Assembly (NCBI GenBank): GCA_015698305.1
Contig: CP048620.1
Coordinates: 2,072,557-2,136,556, forward strand
Direction: 5' to 3'
From: Candidatus Nitrohelix vancouverensis
GTDB lineage: Bacteria; Nitrospinota; Nitrospinia; Nitrospinales; VA-1
Length of the DNA stretch: 64,000 nucleotides
Shown: piece after piece, positions 35,892 through 44,254 of the stretch
Layout of the letters: each line of letters opens with the position of its first letter
Position numbering within the stretch: position 1 is the first letter of the stretch
Made by a program: the position numbers and the translations under genes
Notes under the pieces: generated by a model
The model's database searches: none
Seen by the model: the letters and a program-made list of their open reading frames with translations, nothing else
What the model was told of the DNA's origin: nothing

Positions 35892-36694
35892 GTCGATTGC
35901 AACAGCGGTTTGAGAAAATAAAAAGCGAAGGGAGCAAGGCCCTGGCGGCCTTTATCACGGCGGGCGATCCGAGTCTGGAGGCGACCGTCGCGTTGTTCAG
36001 GGAAATTGAGAAAAACGGTGCGGACATTGTGGAACTGGGCGTTCCCTTTTCCGACCCGCTGGCGGATGGCCCGGTCATTCAGGCCTCGGCGCAACGCGCT
36101 CTCAAGGCGGGAACCACTCTGAAAAAAATCATTGCGCTGGTGTCGGAGATTCGCAAGGAGTCGGAACTGCCCATCGTGTTGATGACGAGCTTCAATCCGG
36201 TCTATGTCTACGGTCAGGAAGCCTTTGTTCAGGACGCGGCGGCTGCGGGCGTGGATGGTTTGATCATTCCGGATTTGCCGCCGGAAGAGGCGGAGACCTT
36301 TCAACCCATCGCAGAGGCGAAAGGGATCGATCTGATTTTCCTGTTGGCGCCGACCAGTTCCGACGCAAGAATTCAGATGATCGCGCGCCGAAGCCGAGGA
36401 TTTCTGTATTATATTTCTTTGACGGGAACGACGGGAACGCGAACGGCCCTGGCAACCGGTTTGAAGGAGAAAATGCAAGCCATTCGCAGTCAGGCTTCGC
36501 TCCCGGCGCTGGTTGGCTTTGGAATTTCCAGCCCGGAACAGGCGGCAGAAGCGGCCCAGGTTTCCGACGGCGTTATCGTCGGTAGCGCAATCGTAAAGAT
36601 CATCGAGAAGGAAGGCGCGTCGGCGAAAGGTCTCGAGCAGGTCGGACAGTTGGTGAGCGCAATCAAACAGGCCATCGCAGGGCCGTCGACCTAG
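35888..36694 (+). CDS. trpA: Tryptophan synthase alpha chain
   Basis: A 268-residue TIM-barrel enzyme that releases indole from indole-3-glycerol phosphate and channels it to TrpB. Catalytic Glu is in [20 protein letters not shown] and Asp in [13 protein letters not shown]; the loop-6 region [15 protein letters not shown] is a mild variant of the usual TGARN sequence. The GTG start overlaps the trpB TGA by three bases. It closes the trpEGDCFBA operon; a glycosyltransferase gene follows nine bases later on the same strand. Confidence 0.97.
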   Translation: MSRLQQRFEKIKSEGSKALAAFITAGDPSLEATVALFREIEKNGADIVELGVPFSDPLADGPVIQASAQRALKAGTTLKKIIALVSEIRKESELPIVLMTSFNPVYVYGQEAFVQDAAAAGVDGLIIPDLPPEEAETFQPIAEAKGIDLIFLLAPTSSDARIQMIARRSRGFLYYISLTGTTGTRTALATGLKEKMQAIRSQASLPALVGFGISSPEQAAEAAQVSDGVIVGSAIVKIIEKEGASAKGLEQVGQLVSAIKQAIAGPST

Positions 36695-36703
36695 TTTTTT
36701 GTG

Positions 36704-37411
36704 ATGAGTCCCCGAATTTCAGTCATCATTCCCGCCTACAACGAAGAGTCCTCCATCGCATTGGTTCTGGACTCCCTGCCGCAAGATCGTTTGCAGGAAA
36801 TCATAGTCGTCGACAACGCCTCCACGGACCGAACCGCAGAAGTTGCCGGACAACACGGCGCCCGCGTGGTCCTCGAAAAACGAAAAGGTTATGGCTCCGC
36901 CTGTCTTAAGGGCATACGATCGCTTGAGGAGACGGATATCGTTGTGTTCCTCGATGGCGATTTCAGCGATTACCCGGAAGAGATCGATTTACTGGTCGAA
37001 CCGATTTTGAAAGACGAAGCGGATTTCGTTCTGGGAAGTCGGATGATTAAAGCGCAGAGCCGCGCCGCCCTGTTGCCGCAAGCCCGCTTTGGCAACCAAC
37101 TGGCGGTTTTTTTGATCCGGCGCCTGTTCGGATGGCAGTTCACCGACCTGGGGCCTTTCCGGGCGCTCTCCTCCACGGCTTTGAAAGCTTTGAATATGCG
37201 CGACACCAATTTCGGCTGGACGGTTGAAATGCAGGTGAAAGCGGTTCAGCGCGGTTTGCGCATTCAGGAGATTGCGGTGAGTTATCGAGATCGGGTGGGC
37301 GTGTCCAAGATCACGGGAACCGTTTCGGGAACTTTCAAGGCGGGCTTTAAAATCATCTATACGATTTTCAAATACTGGCTGAAACGCGATAAAACGGCGC
37401 TGAAGGGCTGA
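36704..37411 (+). CDS. Family 2 glycosyltransferase, dolichyl-phosphate mannosyltransferase-like
   Basis: A 235-residue GT-A enzyme starting SPRISVIIPAYNEESSIALV, with VVDNASTDRTAEVA and the metal site FLDGDFSDYPEE. VLGSRM and FTDLGPFRALSSTALKAL, then GWTVEMQVKAVQRGLRI, match the DPM1/DPG-synthase-like group. No C-terminal membrane segments are present. It may use UDP- or GDP-sugars to glycosylate a polyprenyl phosphate. It lies nine bases after trpA and may ride on the trp transcript, though a functional link is not obvious. Confidence 0.87.
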   Translation: MSPRISVIIPAYNEESSIALVLDSLPQDRLQEIIVVDNASTDRTAEVAGQHGARVVLEKRKGYGSACLKGIRSLEETDIVVFLDGDFSDYPEEIDLLVEPILKDEADFVLGSRMIKAQSRAALLPQARFGNQLAVFLIRRLFGWQFTDLGPFRALSSTALKALNMRDTNFGWTVEMQVKAVQRGLRIQEIAVSYRDRVGVSKITGTVSGTFKAGFKIIYTIFKYWLKRDKTALKG

Positions 37412-37414
37412 ACT

Positions 37415-37726
37415 TTATTCTTCGCCCAGTCTGGCTATGGAAGCGTTTGTCAAATAGCGCCAGATGAAAGCGGCGGTGAAGATGAGGAGAACGGCGACAG
37501 AGGGAATGCCGTGACCGGAATAGGGCGGTCGAACAAAGCTGATAACCAGAGTGAAAAAACTGCAGACGGTAAAAGTGGAAGCCCAGACCCGCCGAATATG
37601 CAGTTTTCGGGCGGCTTCCAGGGAATCTTTTTCCGAGGTCAATTGCAGGGGGTACTTGCAGGTCGGGCAATTATCCTCGCCGTCCCAGACATCGCGTTCG
37701 CAACCGGGGCATTTAATGATCGCCAT
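37415..37726 (-). CDS. Small zinc-ribbon membrane protein
   Basis: A 103-residue protein. The N terminus is a zinc ribbon with C6-x2-C9 and C20-x2-C23 (KCPGCERDVWDGEDNCPTC). Two membrane segments follow at about residues 50-68 and 74-92. Proteins of this layout are widespread and mostly uncharacterised. It converges with the upstream glycosyltransferase, three bases away, and lies 39 bases after the pentapeptide-repeat gene on the same strand, so those two may be cotranscribed. Confidence 0.8.
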   Translation of the reverse strand: MAIIKCPGCERDVWDGEDNCPTCKYPLQLTSEKDSLEAARKLHIRRVWASTFTVCSFFTLVISFVRPPYSGHGIPSVAVLLIFTAAFIWRYLTNASIARLGEE

Positions 37727-37765
37727 GGCAGGTCTCGAATGGGTTTGGGTCGATTATCATGACCG

Positions 37766-38215
37766 CTATTGTTCCTTGCATTCGCATTGTTTCCCCTCGC
37801 CCCAGGTAATGCAGATGTAGGAGGGGAACTGGGTGTCGCGGTCAAACTCCGCGCATTCAATTTGGTCGCAGGTCAGATTCTTCGCGTCTTTCAAATTGGC
37901 GCCGTTCAAAAAAGCCCCCATCAATTCAGCGTCCTCAAAATTGGCTCCGGTGAAATCGGCGTCGCTTGCAACGACGCTTGAGAGGTCTGCGTTGCTCAGA
38001 TTCGCGTTGCGTAAATTGGCCTTGATCAAATAGGTGGAATTCAAGTCCGCTTCAGACAAATCGGCGTCGCTCAAATCGGATTCCATCAATTTCAAAAAGC
38101 TCAAATCTGCGCCGGACAAATTCGCTTTGTTGCTTTCAATTTTTTTTCTTTCCTGTTCCCATTCGGCGACAATCTTCTGGCCTTCCTGAGATAACGAGTC
38201 TTCACTGCCAAACAT
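37766..38215 (-). CDS. Pentapeptide-repeat protein with a cysteine-rich tail
   Basis: A 149-residue protein from ATG 38215, chosen because AGGAG lies just upstream (an in-frame TTG at 38230 adds five residues). Residues about 30-115 are A(D/N)L.. pentapeptide repeats (SDADLSEADL, RNANLSNADL, TGANFEDAEL), which fold as a right-handed quadrilateral beta-helix. The C-terminal 35 residues contain five cysteines (CDQIEC, YIC, QCEC). No signal peptide is seen, so the cysteines may bind metal. Function unknown; some relatives mimic DNA and protect gyrase. Confidence 0.83.
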   Translation of the reverse strand: MFGSEDSLSQEGQKIVAEWEQERKKIESNKANLSGADLSFLKLMESDLSDADLSEADLNSTYLIKANLRNANLSNADLSSVVASDADFTGANFEDAELMGAFLNGANLKDAKNLTCDQIECAEFDRDTQFPSYICITWGEGKQCECKEQ

Positions 38216-38431
38216 GAACGCTCCTGTCAAAAATAGAAATTTATAAATCCAAAATGCTCTTTGTAAGAATATTTCAGCCCTGTACCATTGTCAATCAATT
38301 CCGGGGGATTTCAATGGCGAAAAATAAGGCGTGAAACGTTTCTTTTGATTTAGCTATGATATCCTGTGTTCTGTAAATTCATTTAGCGTCCTGTTTTTTT
38401 TAATCAATGATTTTTTTCGGTGAGACGACCC

Positions 38432-39223
38432 ATGCGCAACCGATATTATTTTAATTTCATTATAGTTATGCTGTGGGTTCAATTCCTTGCGCCTGGATAC
38501 CTTTATGCTCAGGAAGACGTTGAATCGATGGTCCGCGAGCGCTTGAGCGTCGATGGAAAAAGCCTCGATTTGAGCGGCGCTCGTCTGGGAGTCGCGGGAG
38601 CCAAGATTCTGGCGGGAATGCCGGAACTGGAGACCTTGGAGCGTCTGGTGATACAGGGCAATAGAATTCAATATGCGGGTATGAAGGCCCTGGCTAAATC
38701 GCCTTATTTGAAAAATTTAAAATATCTTGATCTGTGGGGCAATTTGTTAGGGGACATGGGACTTAAGGCGATCATCGATTCGGCTTACTTGAAAAACCTC
38801 GAAGAATTGAAAATTTGGAAGAATGAGATTGGCGAGGGCGGACTTAAATTATTAGCGCAGTCCAAAAATTTTTCTAAATTACGGATTCTGTTGCTGAACG
38901 ATAATTTGATCAGCCCGGAGGGGGTTGCATATATCGCGGAATCTACAGCTTTCGAGGCTTTGGAGACCTTGAATTTGTTTCGCAATGAAATTGGAGATTA
39001 CGGAGCGCTTGCCTTGTCGAAGGCGAAACATTTGAAGAGTATCAAGGAATTGTATCTCGGCCAAAACCAGATCACGGATGCGGGGGCGGTTCCTTTGATT
39101 GAGTCGGATGCCTTCCCAAATATTACGATACTGGATCTGTCGCAAAATGATTTGAAGGAGCCTTCGTTCATGGCGGCATATCAACGGATCAAGCGAAGCC
39201 CGGTACAGATCATGACCCGATGA
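38432..39223 (+). CDS. Exported leucine-rich-repeat protein, ribonuclease-inhibitor type
   Basis: A 263-residue protein from ATG 38432 (an in-frame GTG at 38420 adds four residues). A signal peptide covers about the first 27 residues (ending LYAQ). The rest is about eight 27-residue LRRs of the same type as the protein at 27.3 kb (L.L..N.IGD.G..AL..S..LKNL). This copy would work in the periplasm or at the cell surface rather than in the cytoplasm. It precedes the POTRA protein by 110 bases on the same strand. Binding partner unknown. Confidence 0.83.
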   Translation: MRNRYYFNFIIVMLWVQFLAPGYLYAQEDVESMVRERLSVDGKSLDLSGARLGVAGAKILAGMPELETLERLVIQGNRIQYAGMKALAKSPYLKNLKYLDLWGNLLGDMGLKAIIDSAYLKNLEELKIWKNEIGEGGLKLLAQSKNFSKLRILLLNDNLISPEGVAYIAESTAFEALETLNLFRNEIGDYGALALSKAKHLKSIKELYLGQNQITDAGAVPLIESDAFPNITILDLSQNDLKEPSFMAAYQRIKRSPVQIMTR

Positions 39224-39333
39224 TTCTGATCGATCAAAAAAGAATTTGGAGGCTCTAAACTTTTAGCCTTTTGTGTCGATGTATCGAATAAGGCCTGACT
39301 GGCCTCTGATTCTATTTGAAGGGTAGACAGGCG

Positions 39334-40017
39334 ATGCATTTCTTTAAATCCATTCTATTATATTTGTGTGCGCTTTGCTGTCTGATGGCGTCGGGCGTCG
39401 CTCTAGCCGGGGAACGGGAGCAGTTCGTCGATCTTGTCCAGTTTGAGGGAAATACCCTGTTCGATCACGATACTTTGGCGGCCCGCGTCGATATGGGAGA
39501 TGGAATCATGGTCGACAAGAAATTGATGAGGCTCTTTGCGGAAGAAGTGCGAGCTTATTATGCGGCCAATGGTTTTTACAACGTCCTGGTGTACCCAGAT
39601 TACAGAGTCGTTGACGGAATCATAACTTTCAAGATCGATGAGTCGGCGGAATTCGAGCATAATCGCTTGACGGCGGTGCGAATGGTGAAAAGGGCCTATG
39701 CGTTGAGTGGGGCGACTCCCAGTCGGGAGATGCAAAAGATGGCGACGGATCAATTGACCCTCGCGTTTGCGGATAGAAGGATGATGGAGCGCGACCGTAG
39801 AATGCGGCAACGCGAAAATATTGAACGCTACGTTTCTTTAAGAATTAAGGAAATGCGCGAGAAAACCCAGGCCTTTGCCTCGCATCGGGAGAAGATTCGG
39901 GAACACGAGCATCTATTGCTTGTTAAAATGAGAGAGAACGCGGTGAGGCGTTTGGAGCAAATGGCGGCAGTACAAGCTTTATTGGATCAGGAAGTGGAGG
40001 AGGATCTGTTGCCTTAA
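39334..40017 (+). CDS. Stand-alone POTRA-domain periplasmic protein with a charged helical tail
   Basis: A 227-residue protein from ATG 39334. Residues 1-26 are a signal peptide (GVALAG). Residues 33-104 read as one POTRA domain of the FhaC/ShlB type: LVQFEGNTLFDHDTLAARV, AEEVRAYYAANGFYNV, then YPDYRVVDGIITFKIDES. The remaining residues, about 130-225, are highly charged and helical, rich in Arg, Glu and Met. There is no beta-barrel. POTRA domains normally belong to barrel proteins such as BamA, TamA or TpsB; a free one could dock on such a machine. Start chosen for the intact signal peptide. Confidence 0.8.
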   Translation: MHFFKSILLYLCALCCLMASGVALAGEREQFVDLVQFEGNTLFDHDTLAARVDMGDGIMVDKKLMRLFAEEVRAYYAANGFYNVLVYPDYRVVDGIITFKIDESAEFEHNRLTAVRMVKRAYALSGATPSREMQKMATDQLTLAFADRRMMERDRRMRQRENIERYVSLRIKEMREKTQAFASHREKIREHEHLLLVKMRENAVRRLEQMAAVQALLDQEVEEDLLP

Positions 40018-40048
40018 CAGGAACACTGTCACTTAGAGGAGATACAAA

Positions 40049-40246
40049 ATGAAGAATGCCTTGCAATGTCTGGTTGTTTTATTTATAGCGCTGGGTGTTG
40101 CTGTTGGATTGCAGGCCTGCACGACGACGCCTCATGAAACGACTGTTCAAGAAGACAAGGATCGGGCCGTAAAAGAGGAAATTCGATCTAAAGAAGCGGA
40201 TACGGTGCGAGAGGATAAAACCAATCCTGAATATCTGAATCGATAA
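40049..40246 (+). CDS. Small lipoprotein
   Basis: A 65-residue protein with a signal peptide ending in a lipobox LQAC (Cys24). The mature part is about 42 residues, very rich in Glu, Lys, Asp and Arg, and probably helical or disordered. GAGGAG lies upstream of ATG 40049. It is 31 bases after the POTRA gene and is followed by a strong terminator, so both probably share one transcript. Function unknown. Confidence 0.78.
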   Translation: MKNALQCLVVLFIALGVAVGLQACTTTPHETTVQEDKDRAVKEEIRSKEADTVREDKTNPEYLNR

Positions 40247-40264
40247 ATCAAGCGTGGAAAGACA

Positions 40265-40299
40265 CGGAGTCCCTTTCGAAAGGGACTCCGTTTTTTTTT
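40265..40299 (+). terminator. Rho-independent terminator after the small lipoprotein gene
   Basis: The dyad CGGAGTCCCTTTCGAAAGGGACTCCG (by position 40,265-40,290) is a perfect inverted repeat followed by nine T residues on the plus strand. It also lies at the 3' end of the convergent metK gene and may slow transcription from that side. Confidence 0.93.
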
Positions 40300-41458
40300 A
40301 GAGTCCGGCGTCTTTTCTCAGCTTGGCCGCTTTGTCCGTGGCTTCCCAGGTGAAGGAACTCTCATTGCGACCGAAATGACCGTAAGCCGCGGATGGGGTG
40401 AACCTCGGTTTGAGCAGATCCAGAGATTTGACGATGCCCGCCGGTTTCAGTAAGAAGTGAGATCGGATCAAATCCTCCAGAATGTCTGGGTTGACCTTGC
40501 AGGTGCCGAAGGTTTCCACGAAGACGGAGACGGGATCGGCCACGCCAATGGCGTAGGCGAGTTGAACTTCGCATCGGTCGGCGATACCGGCGGCGACCAG
40601 ATTTTTTGCAACGTAACGCGCCATATACGCCGCGGAACGATCCACTTTGGAGGAATCTTTTCCTGAAAAAGCCCCGCCGCCGTGCCGTGCAAAACCGCCA
40701 TAAGTGTCGACGATGATTTTTCGACCCGTCAAACCGCAATCCCCGTGCGGACCGCCCACGACGAAACGACCGGTCGGGTTGATATACACTTTCATTTTTG
40801 GATGCTGGTAACGCGCTGGAATGACTTTATTGATGACTTGCTCGCGAATCTCCGCGCGCAATTGGTTGTTTTTGATCTCTGGCGCGTGTTGAGTGGAAAT
40901 GACCACTGTTTCGATATGGACCGGTTTGTTCTTTTCATAACGAACTGAAACCTGGGACTTGCTGTCCGGGCGCAGGTAAGGGAGAATGCCTTTTTTTCGT
41001 TGCTTTGCGAGTTCTTTAACCAGTTTGTGCGCGTACATGATGGGCATGGGCATCAGTTCTTTGGTTTCCTTTGATGCATAGCCGAACATCATTCCCTGAT
41101 CGCCCGCTCCCTGCTCGTGTTTGTCGTCGTCGACGCCGCGCGCGATGTCTTGAGATTGCTCGTCCAGCGAAACGAGTACGCCGCAGGTGTGAAAATCAAA
41201 GCCCTTGTCCGAGCTGTCGTAGCCGATATTTTTAATCGTGTTGCGTGCGATTTGGGGGATATCCACATAGCAATTTGCTGAGATTTCTCCGCTGATCATC
41301 GCGTAACCGGTGGTGATCATGGTTTCGCAGGCAACGCGCGCTTTGGGGTCTTGCGTCAGAATGGCGTCGAGGATGGAATCTGAAATCTGGTCCGCCATTT
41401 TGTCAGGGTGTCCTTCAGATACGGATTCTGAAGTGAATAAATAATTGTTGGGATTCAT
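40298..41458 (-). CDS. metK: S-adenosylmethionine synthetase
   Basis: A 386-residue enzyme making SAM from methionine and ATP. Features include [19 protein letters not shown] at the start, the metal and nucleotide motif [32 protein letters not shown] with its phosphate loop, and [19 protein letters not shown]. Length is standard. It follows ptsI after 45 bases on the same strand. No SAM riboswitch fits into that short gap. Confidence 0.98.
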   Translation of the reverse strand: MNPNNYLFTSESVSEGHPDKMADQISDSILDAILTQDPKARVACETMITTGYAMISGEISANCYVDIPQIARNTIKNIGYDSSDKGFDFHTCGVLVSLDEQSQDIARGVDDDKHEQGAGDQGMMFGYASKETKELMPMPIMYAHKLVKELAKQRKKGILPYLRPDSKSQVSVRYEKNKPVHIETVVISTQHAPEIKNNQLRAEIREQVINKVIPARYQHPKMKVYINPTGRFVVGGPHGDCGLTGRKIIVDTYGGFARHGGGAFSGKDSSKVDRSAAYMARYVAKNLVAAGIADRCEVQLAYAIGVADPVSVFVETFGTCKVNPDILEDLIRSHFLLKPAGIVKSLDLLKPRFTPSAAYGHFGRNESSFTWEATDKAAKLRKDAGL

Positions 41459-41503
41459 GGAATTCCTTCTTTTAAAGGGTTGCTTTGTATTGACTGTATA
41501 AGA

Positions 41504-43276
41504 TTATTTTAAGGGTTGCTCTGTCAAGTAATCGAGGTTGTGCTCAAAATCGTCGGGGAATTTACGTTTCATTTCATCGATAATGAAATGATTGATCTCT
41601 TGCGTGGAATCCATACTCATGGCTTTCTGTGCGAGAGCCTGAGCTTCGATATGGGAAATCTTACGTAGAATTTTTTTTACTTTTGGAATGGAGTGAGGCT
41701 CCATGCTCAATTCATCCACCTTGCCAAGACCGATCAATAGCAGTGTGGCAATCGGATCGCCTCCCAACTCGCCGCAAATGGAAACTTTTTTGCCGGCGTT
41801 TTGAGCGGCGAGAATTACTTTTTTTAAAGTTCTTAAAACCGCAGGATGAAAGGGTTGATACAAGTGCGCGACGTTTTCATTGATCCGGTCGACGGCCAGC
41901 AGGTATTGAATCAGATCGTTGGTTCCGATGCTGATGAAATCGGTTTCTTCAATGATCTGGTCGATGCATACCGCTGCGGCGGGAGTTTCGATCATGACGC
42001 CGACTTCAATATCTTCGTTGAAGGGTATTTGTTTTTCCCGCAATTCATTCTTGGCGGCTTCCAGAATTTGATTCGCTTGACGGATTTCAGAAACGGACGC
42101 AATCATTGGATACAAAATTTTGATGTCGCCGTACAAACTGGCTCTCAATATGGCGCGTAGCTGGGACAGGAATAATTCCTGATTCACCAGAGACAGACGA
42201 ATGCCGCGCAAGCCGAGAGCGGGATTGTTTTCTTCTGCGACGTAAATATTGTGCAGGGGTTTATCGGTTCCGAGGTCCAGCGTCCTCACTATCACCGGAT
42301 AAGGTTCAACGCCGCGGGCTACTTTTTTAAAATTAAGGTAAAGCTCCTCTTCGGTTGGCAAACGCTCGACGCCCAGATATAAAAATTCAGTGCGATACAA
42401 TCCCACGCCTTCGGCGCCAAATTTTTTCAGAGAATTGATCTCGTGGGCGGATTCAATGTTTGCGCGCAGATTGACCTTGTAGCCATCCTTGGTTTCTGCG
42501 GTTTCATGGATGTTTTCCAGAAGCTTGGTCTGGTATTTCTGGTAATTAACGCTTTTGGTCCGATAGACGTCGAGTATCTTTTCCGACGGGTTGATGAGAA
42601 CGTGACCGTCGATCCCGTCGATAATGACAGGGTCCCCCGAGTTGATATTAACTGTGAGGTCTTTGACGCCGACAACCGCTGGAATACCCATCGCGGATGA
42701 GAAGATGGCGAGGTGGGAGGTCTTGCCGCCGACCTCCGTCGCCAGGCCCAGAATGAGCGAGCGCGGCACCAGCAAAGTGTCTGAAGCGCTCAGGGAATGC
42801 GCGATCAGAATGATAGGCTCCTGTATGTCGGCAAGGCTTTCCTGATGGTGACCGATCAGGTTGCGCATGATCCCGTGAACCACCAGATCGAGATCGTCCT
42901 GTTTGCCCTTGAGGTATTCATCGTTAATATTATTGAACAGCGTGGTGAACTTTTCATGAGTTTGAGACAACGCCCACTCAGCGTTCATGAGGTCCTCGCT
43001 GATCTTTTCAACGGTTTCATTGACCAGGATATCGTCGTCGAGAAGAAGCAGATAGGTGTCCAGAATGACGGCGTATTTGTCCGCAACCTTTCGGGCGCGT
43101 TGTTTGACCGCCTGCATCTCATGTTTGGACGCGTCAATCGCCTGGCGAAGACGCTGGATTTCCGCGTCGACCTCGTCTGCGCTGATTTTGTATTTGACGA
43201 TACAAAACTTGGACTGGTTGAGCAGGTGAGCTTTACCAATCGCAATCCCTTTGGATGCGGCTATTCCTTTATACAC
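41504..43276 (-). CDS. ptsI: PTS enzyme I (phosphoenolpyruvate-protein phosphotransferase)
   Basis: A 590-residue enzyme I that moves phosphate from PEP to HPr or NPr. The phospho-histidine lies in GGKTSHLAIFSSAMGIPAV. The C-terminal barrel has the PEP-utiliser signatures GLYRTEFLYLG and EVGVMIETPAAA, and SIGTNDLIQYLLAVDR. There is no N-terminal GAF domain, so it is not the PtsP form. The start is GTG 43276. Neighbouring ptsN suggests a regulatory (nitrogen-type) PTS, since no sugar permease is nearby. The HPr gene is not in this window. Confidence 0.96.
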   Translation of the reverse strand: MYKGIAASKGIAIGKAHLLNQSKFCIVKYKISADEVDAEIQRLRQAIDASKHEMQAVKQRARKVADKYAVILDTYLLLLDDDILVNETVEKISEDLMNAEWALSQTHEKFTTLFNNINDEYLKGKQDDLDLVVHGIMRNLIGHHQESLADIQEPIILIAHSLSASDTLLVPRSLILGLATEVGGKTSHLAIFSSAMGIPAVVGVKDLTVNINSGDPVIIDGIDGHVLINPSEKILDVYRTKSVNYQKYQTKLLENIHETAETKDGYKVNLRANIESAHEINSLKKFGAEGVGLYRTEFLYLGVERLPTEEELYLNFKKVARGVEPYPVIVRTLDLGTDKPLHNIYVAEENNPALGLRGIRLSLVNQELFLSQLRAILRASLYGDIKILYPMIASVSEIRQANQILEAAKNELREKQIPFNEDIEVGVMIETPAAAVCIDQIIEETDFISIGTNDLIQYLLAVDRINENVAHLYQPFHPAVLRTLKKVILAAQNAGKKVSICGELGGDPIATLLLIGLGKVDELSMEPHSIPKVKKILRKISHIEAQALAQKAMSMDSTQEINHFIIDEMKRKFPDDFEHNLDYLTEQPLK

Positions 43277-43333
43277 GACAAACTTTCATGATGAGCCAAT
43301 GATAAATTAGGGGCCTTGGACACTCAGCCCGGT

Positions 43334-43798
43334 TCAAATAAACTTTGAATCTTCGTTCACCAGAATGGAGTAAATTTCTTCCTGATCGCTTGTGTTGATA
43401 ATGGCTTCGCGCAACTGAGGATTCTTCAGTAGTCGCGATATCCTGGCGAGGGCTTTCAGGTGCAATCCTGTGGAGTTGATCGGGGCAATGACCAGGCATA
43501 TAAAGTGCACAGGTTTTTTATCGAGAGATTCGAAATCAAGCCCCCCTGGCGCCCGGGCAAACAAGGTGGTGATGTGTTCCACTTCTTTGGATTTTGCGTG
43601 TGGAATGGCTACATTTTCTCCAATGCCGGTACTTCCAAGGTTCTCTCTCTCCATCAACGATTGATGTAATGTTTCAGGATCTTTGATCACTCCATTGTCC
43701 GCAAGAAAGGCTGAGAGTTCTTTCAGAACATCTTCTTTACTCTTGTTGGATAAGTTTGGAATGATGAAATTCTTCTTTAGAATTTCTGTGATTTTCAT
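43334..43798 (-). CDS. ptsN: PTS IIA-like nitrogen-regulatory protein
   Basis: A 154-residue EIIA domain of the fructose/nitrogen type. The phospho-acceptor His lies in ENVAIPHAKSKEV, and LMERENLGSTGIGENVAIP is the conserved stretch around it. PtsN accepts phosphate from the EI-NPr chain and regulates potassium transport, nitrogen and carbon balance in proteobacteria. It lies in the classic place after rpoN and hpf. ptsI follows 57 bases downstream. Confidence 0.93.
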   Translation of the reverse strand: MKITEILKKNFIIPNLSNKSKEDVLKELSAFLADNGVIKDPETLHQSLMERENLGSTGIGENVAIPHAKSKEVEHITTLFARAPGGLDFESLDKKPVHFICLVIAPINSTGLHLKALARISRLLKNPQLREAIINTSDQEEIYSILVNEDSKFI

Positions 43799-43832
43799 TC
43801 GTCTTTATCTGCTTGTGTTGTAGGTCTGAGAT

Positions 43833-44162
43833 TTATTGTATGGGGAGGTCTTTGATGGTGGCCCCATGTTTCGGTCGTTTTTCCTTAATTTTATCTCTGT
43901 GTTTTTTCAACTGCTTGTCCAGTTTTTCCACGGTGCTGTCGATCGCGCCGTATAAATCTTTTGTTTCGTCTTCGCTATGAAACGTTACGCCTTTACCTTT
44001 CACAGTGATTTCCGCCTTGTGGCGATATTTCTCTACGGAGAGGATGGCGTGCACGTCGATCATTCCTTCCAGATCGGTGACAATCTTTCCGAGTCTCTCT
44101 TCAAGGTGGTCTTGAATGGCGGGGGTGATATCCATGTGTCTGCCAGTTACTGTAAGCTTCAT
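43833..44162 (-). CDS. hpf: Ribosome hibernation-promoting factor, short form
   Basis: A 109-residue HPF/RaiA protein starting MKLTVTGRHMDITPAIQDHL with conserved KYRHKAEITV and DLYGAIDSTVEKLDKQLKKH segments. ATG 44162 has GGAG eight bases upstream; an in-frame TTG four codons earlier is less likely. It has only a short basic tail, so it is the short form rather than the dimerising long form. It binds idle 70S ribosomes. Lying between rpoN and ptsN is its usual place in diderms. Confidence 0.94.
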   Translation of the reverse strand: MKLTVTGRHMDITPAIQDHLEERLGKIVTDLEGMIDVHAILSVEKYRHKAEITVKGKGVTFHSEDETKDLYGAIDSTVEKLDKQLKKHRDKIKEKRPKHGATIKDLPIQ

Positions 44163-44254
44163 AGTGTTCTCCAATCTTTCAATACATGTAAGGCTTCTAT
44201 TATTAAAGTAGCTTATCTAGCGGGGATCAATCAAGTGAAGAAAATCGATTCGAC

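Noticed and set aside
39224-39333. AGGCC-TGACT-GGCCT dyad before the POTRA gene as a terminator
   Set aside because: The stem is only five base pairs and no T-run follows.
41459-41503. SAM riboswitch in front of metK
   Set aside because: The gap is only 45 bases, too short for an aptamer, and no conserved motif is present.
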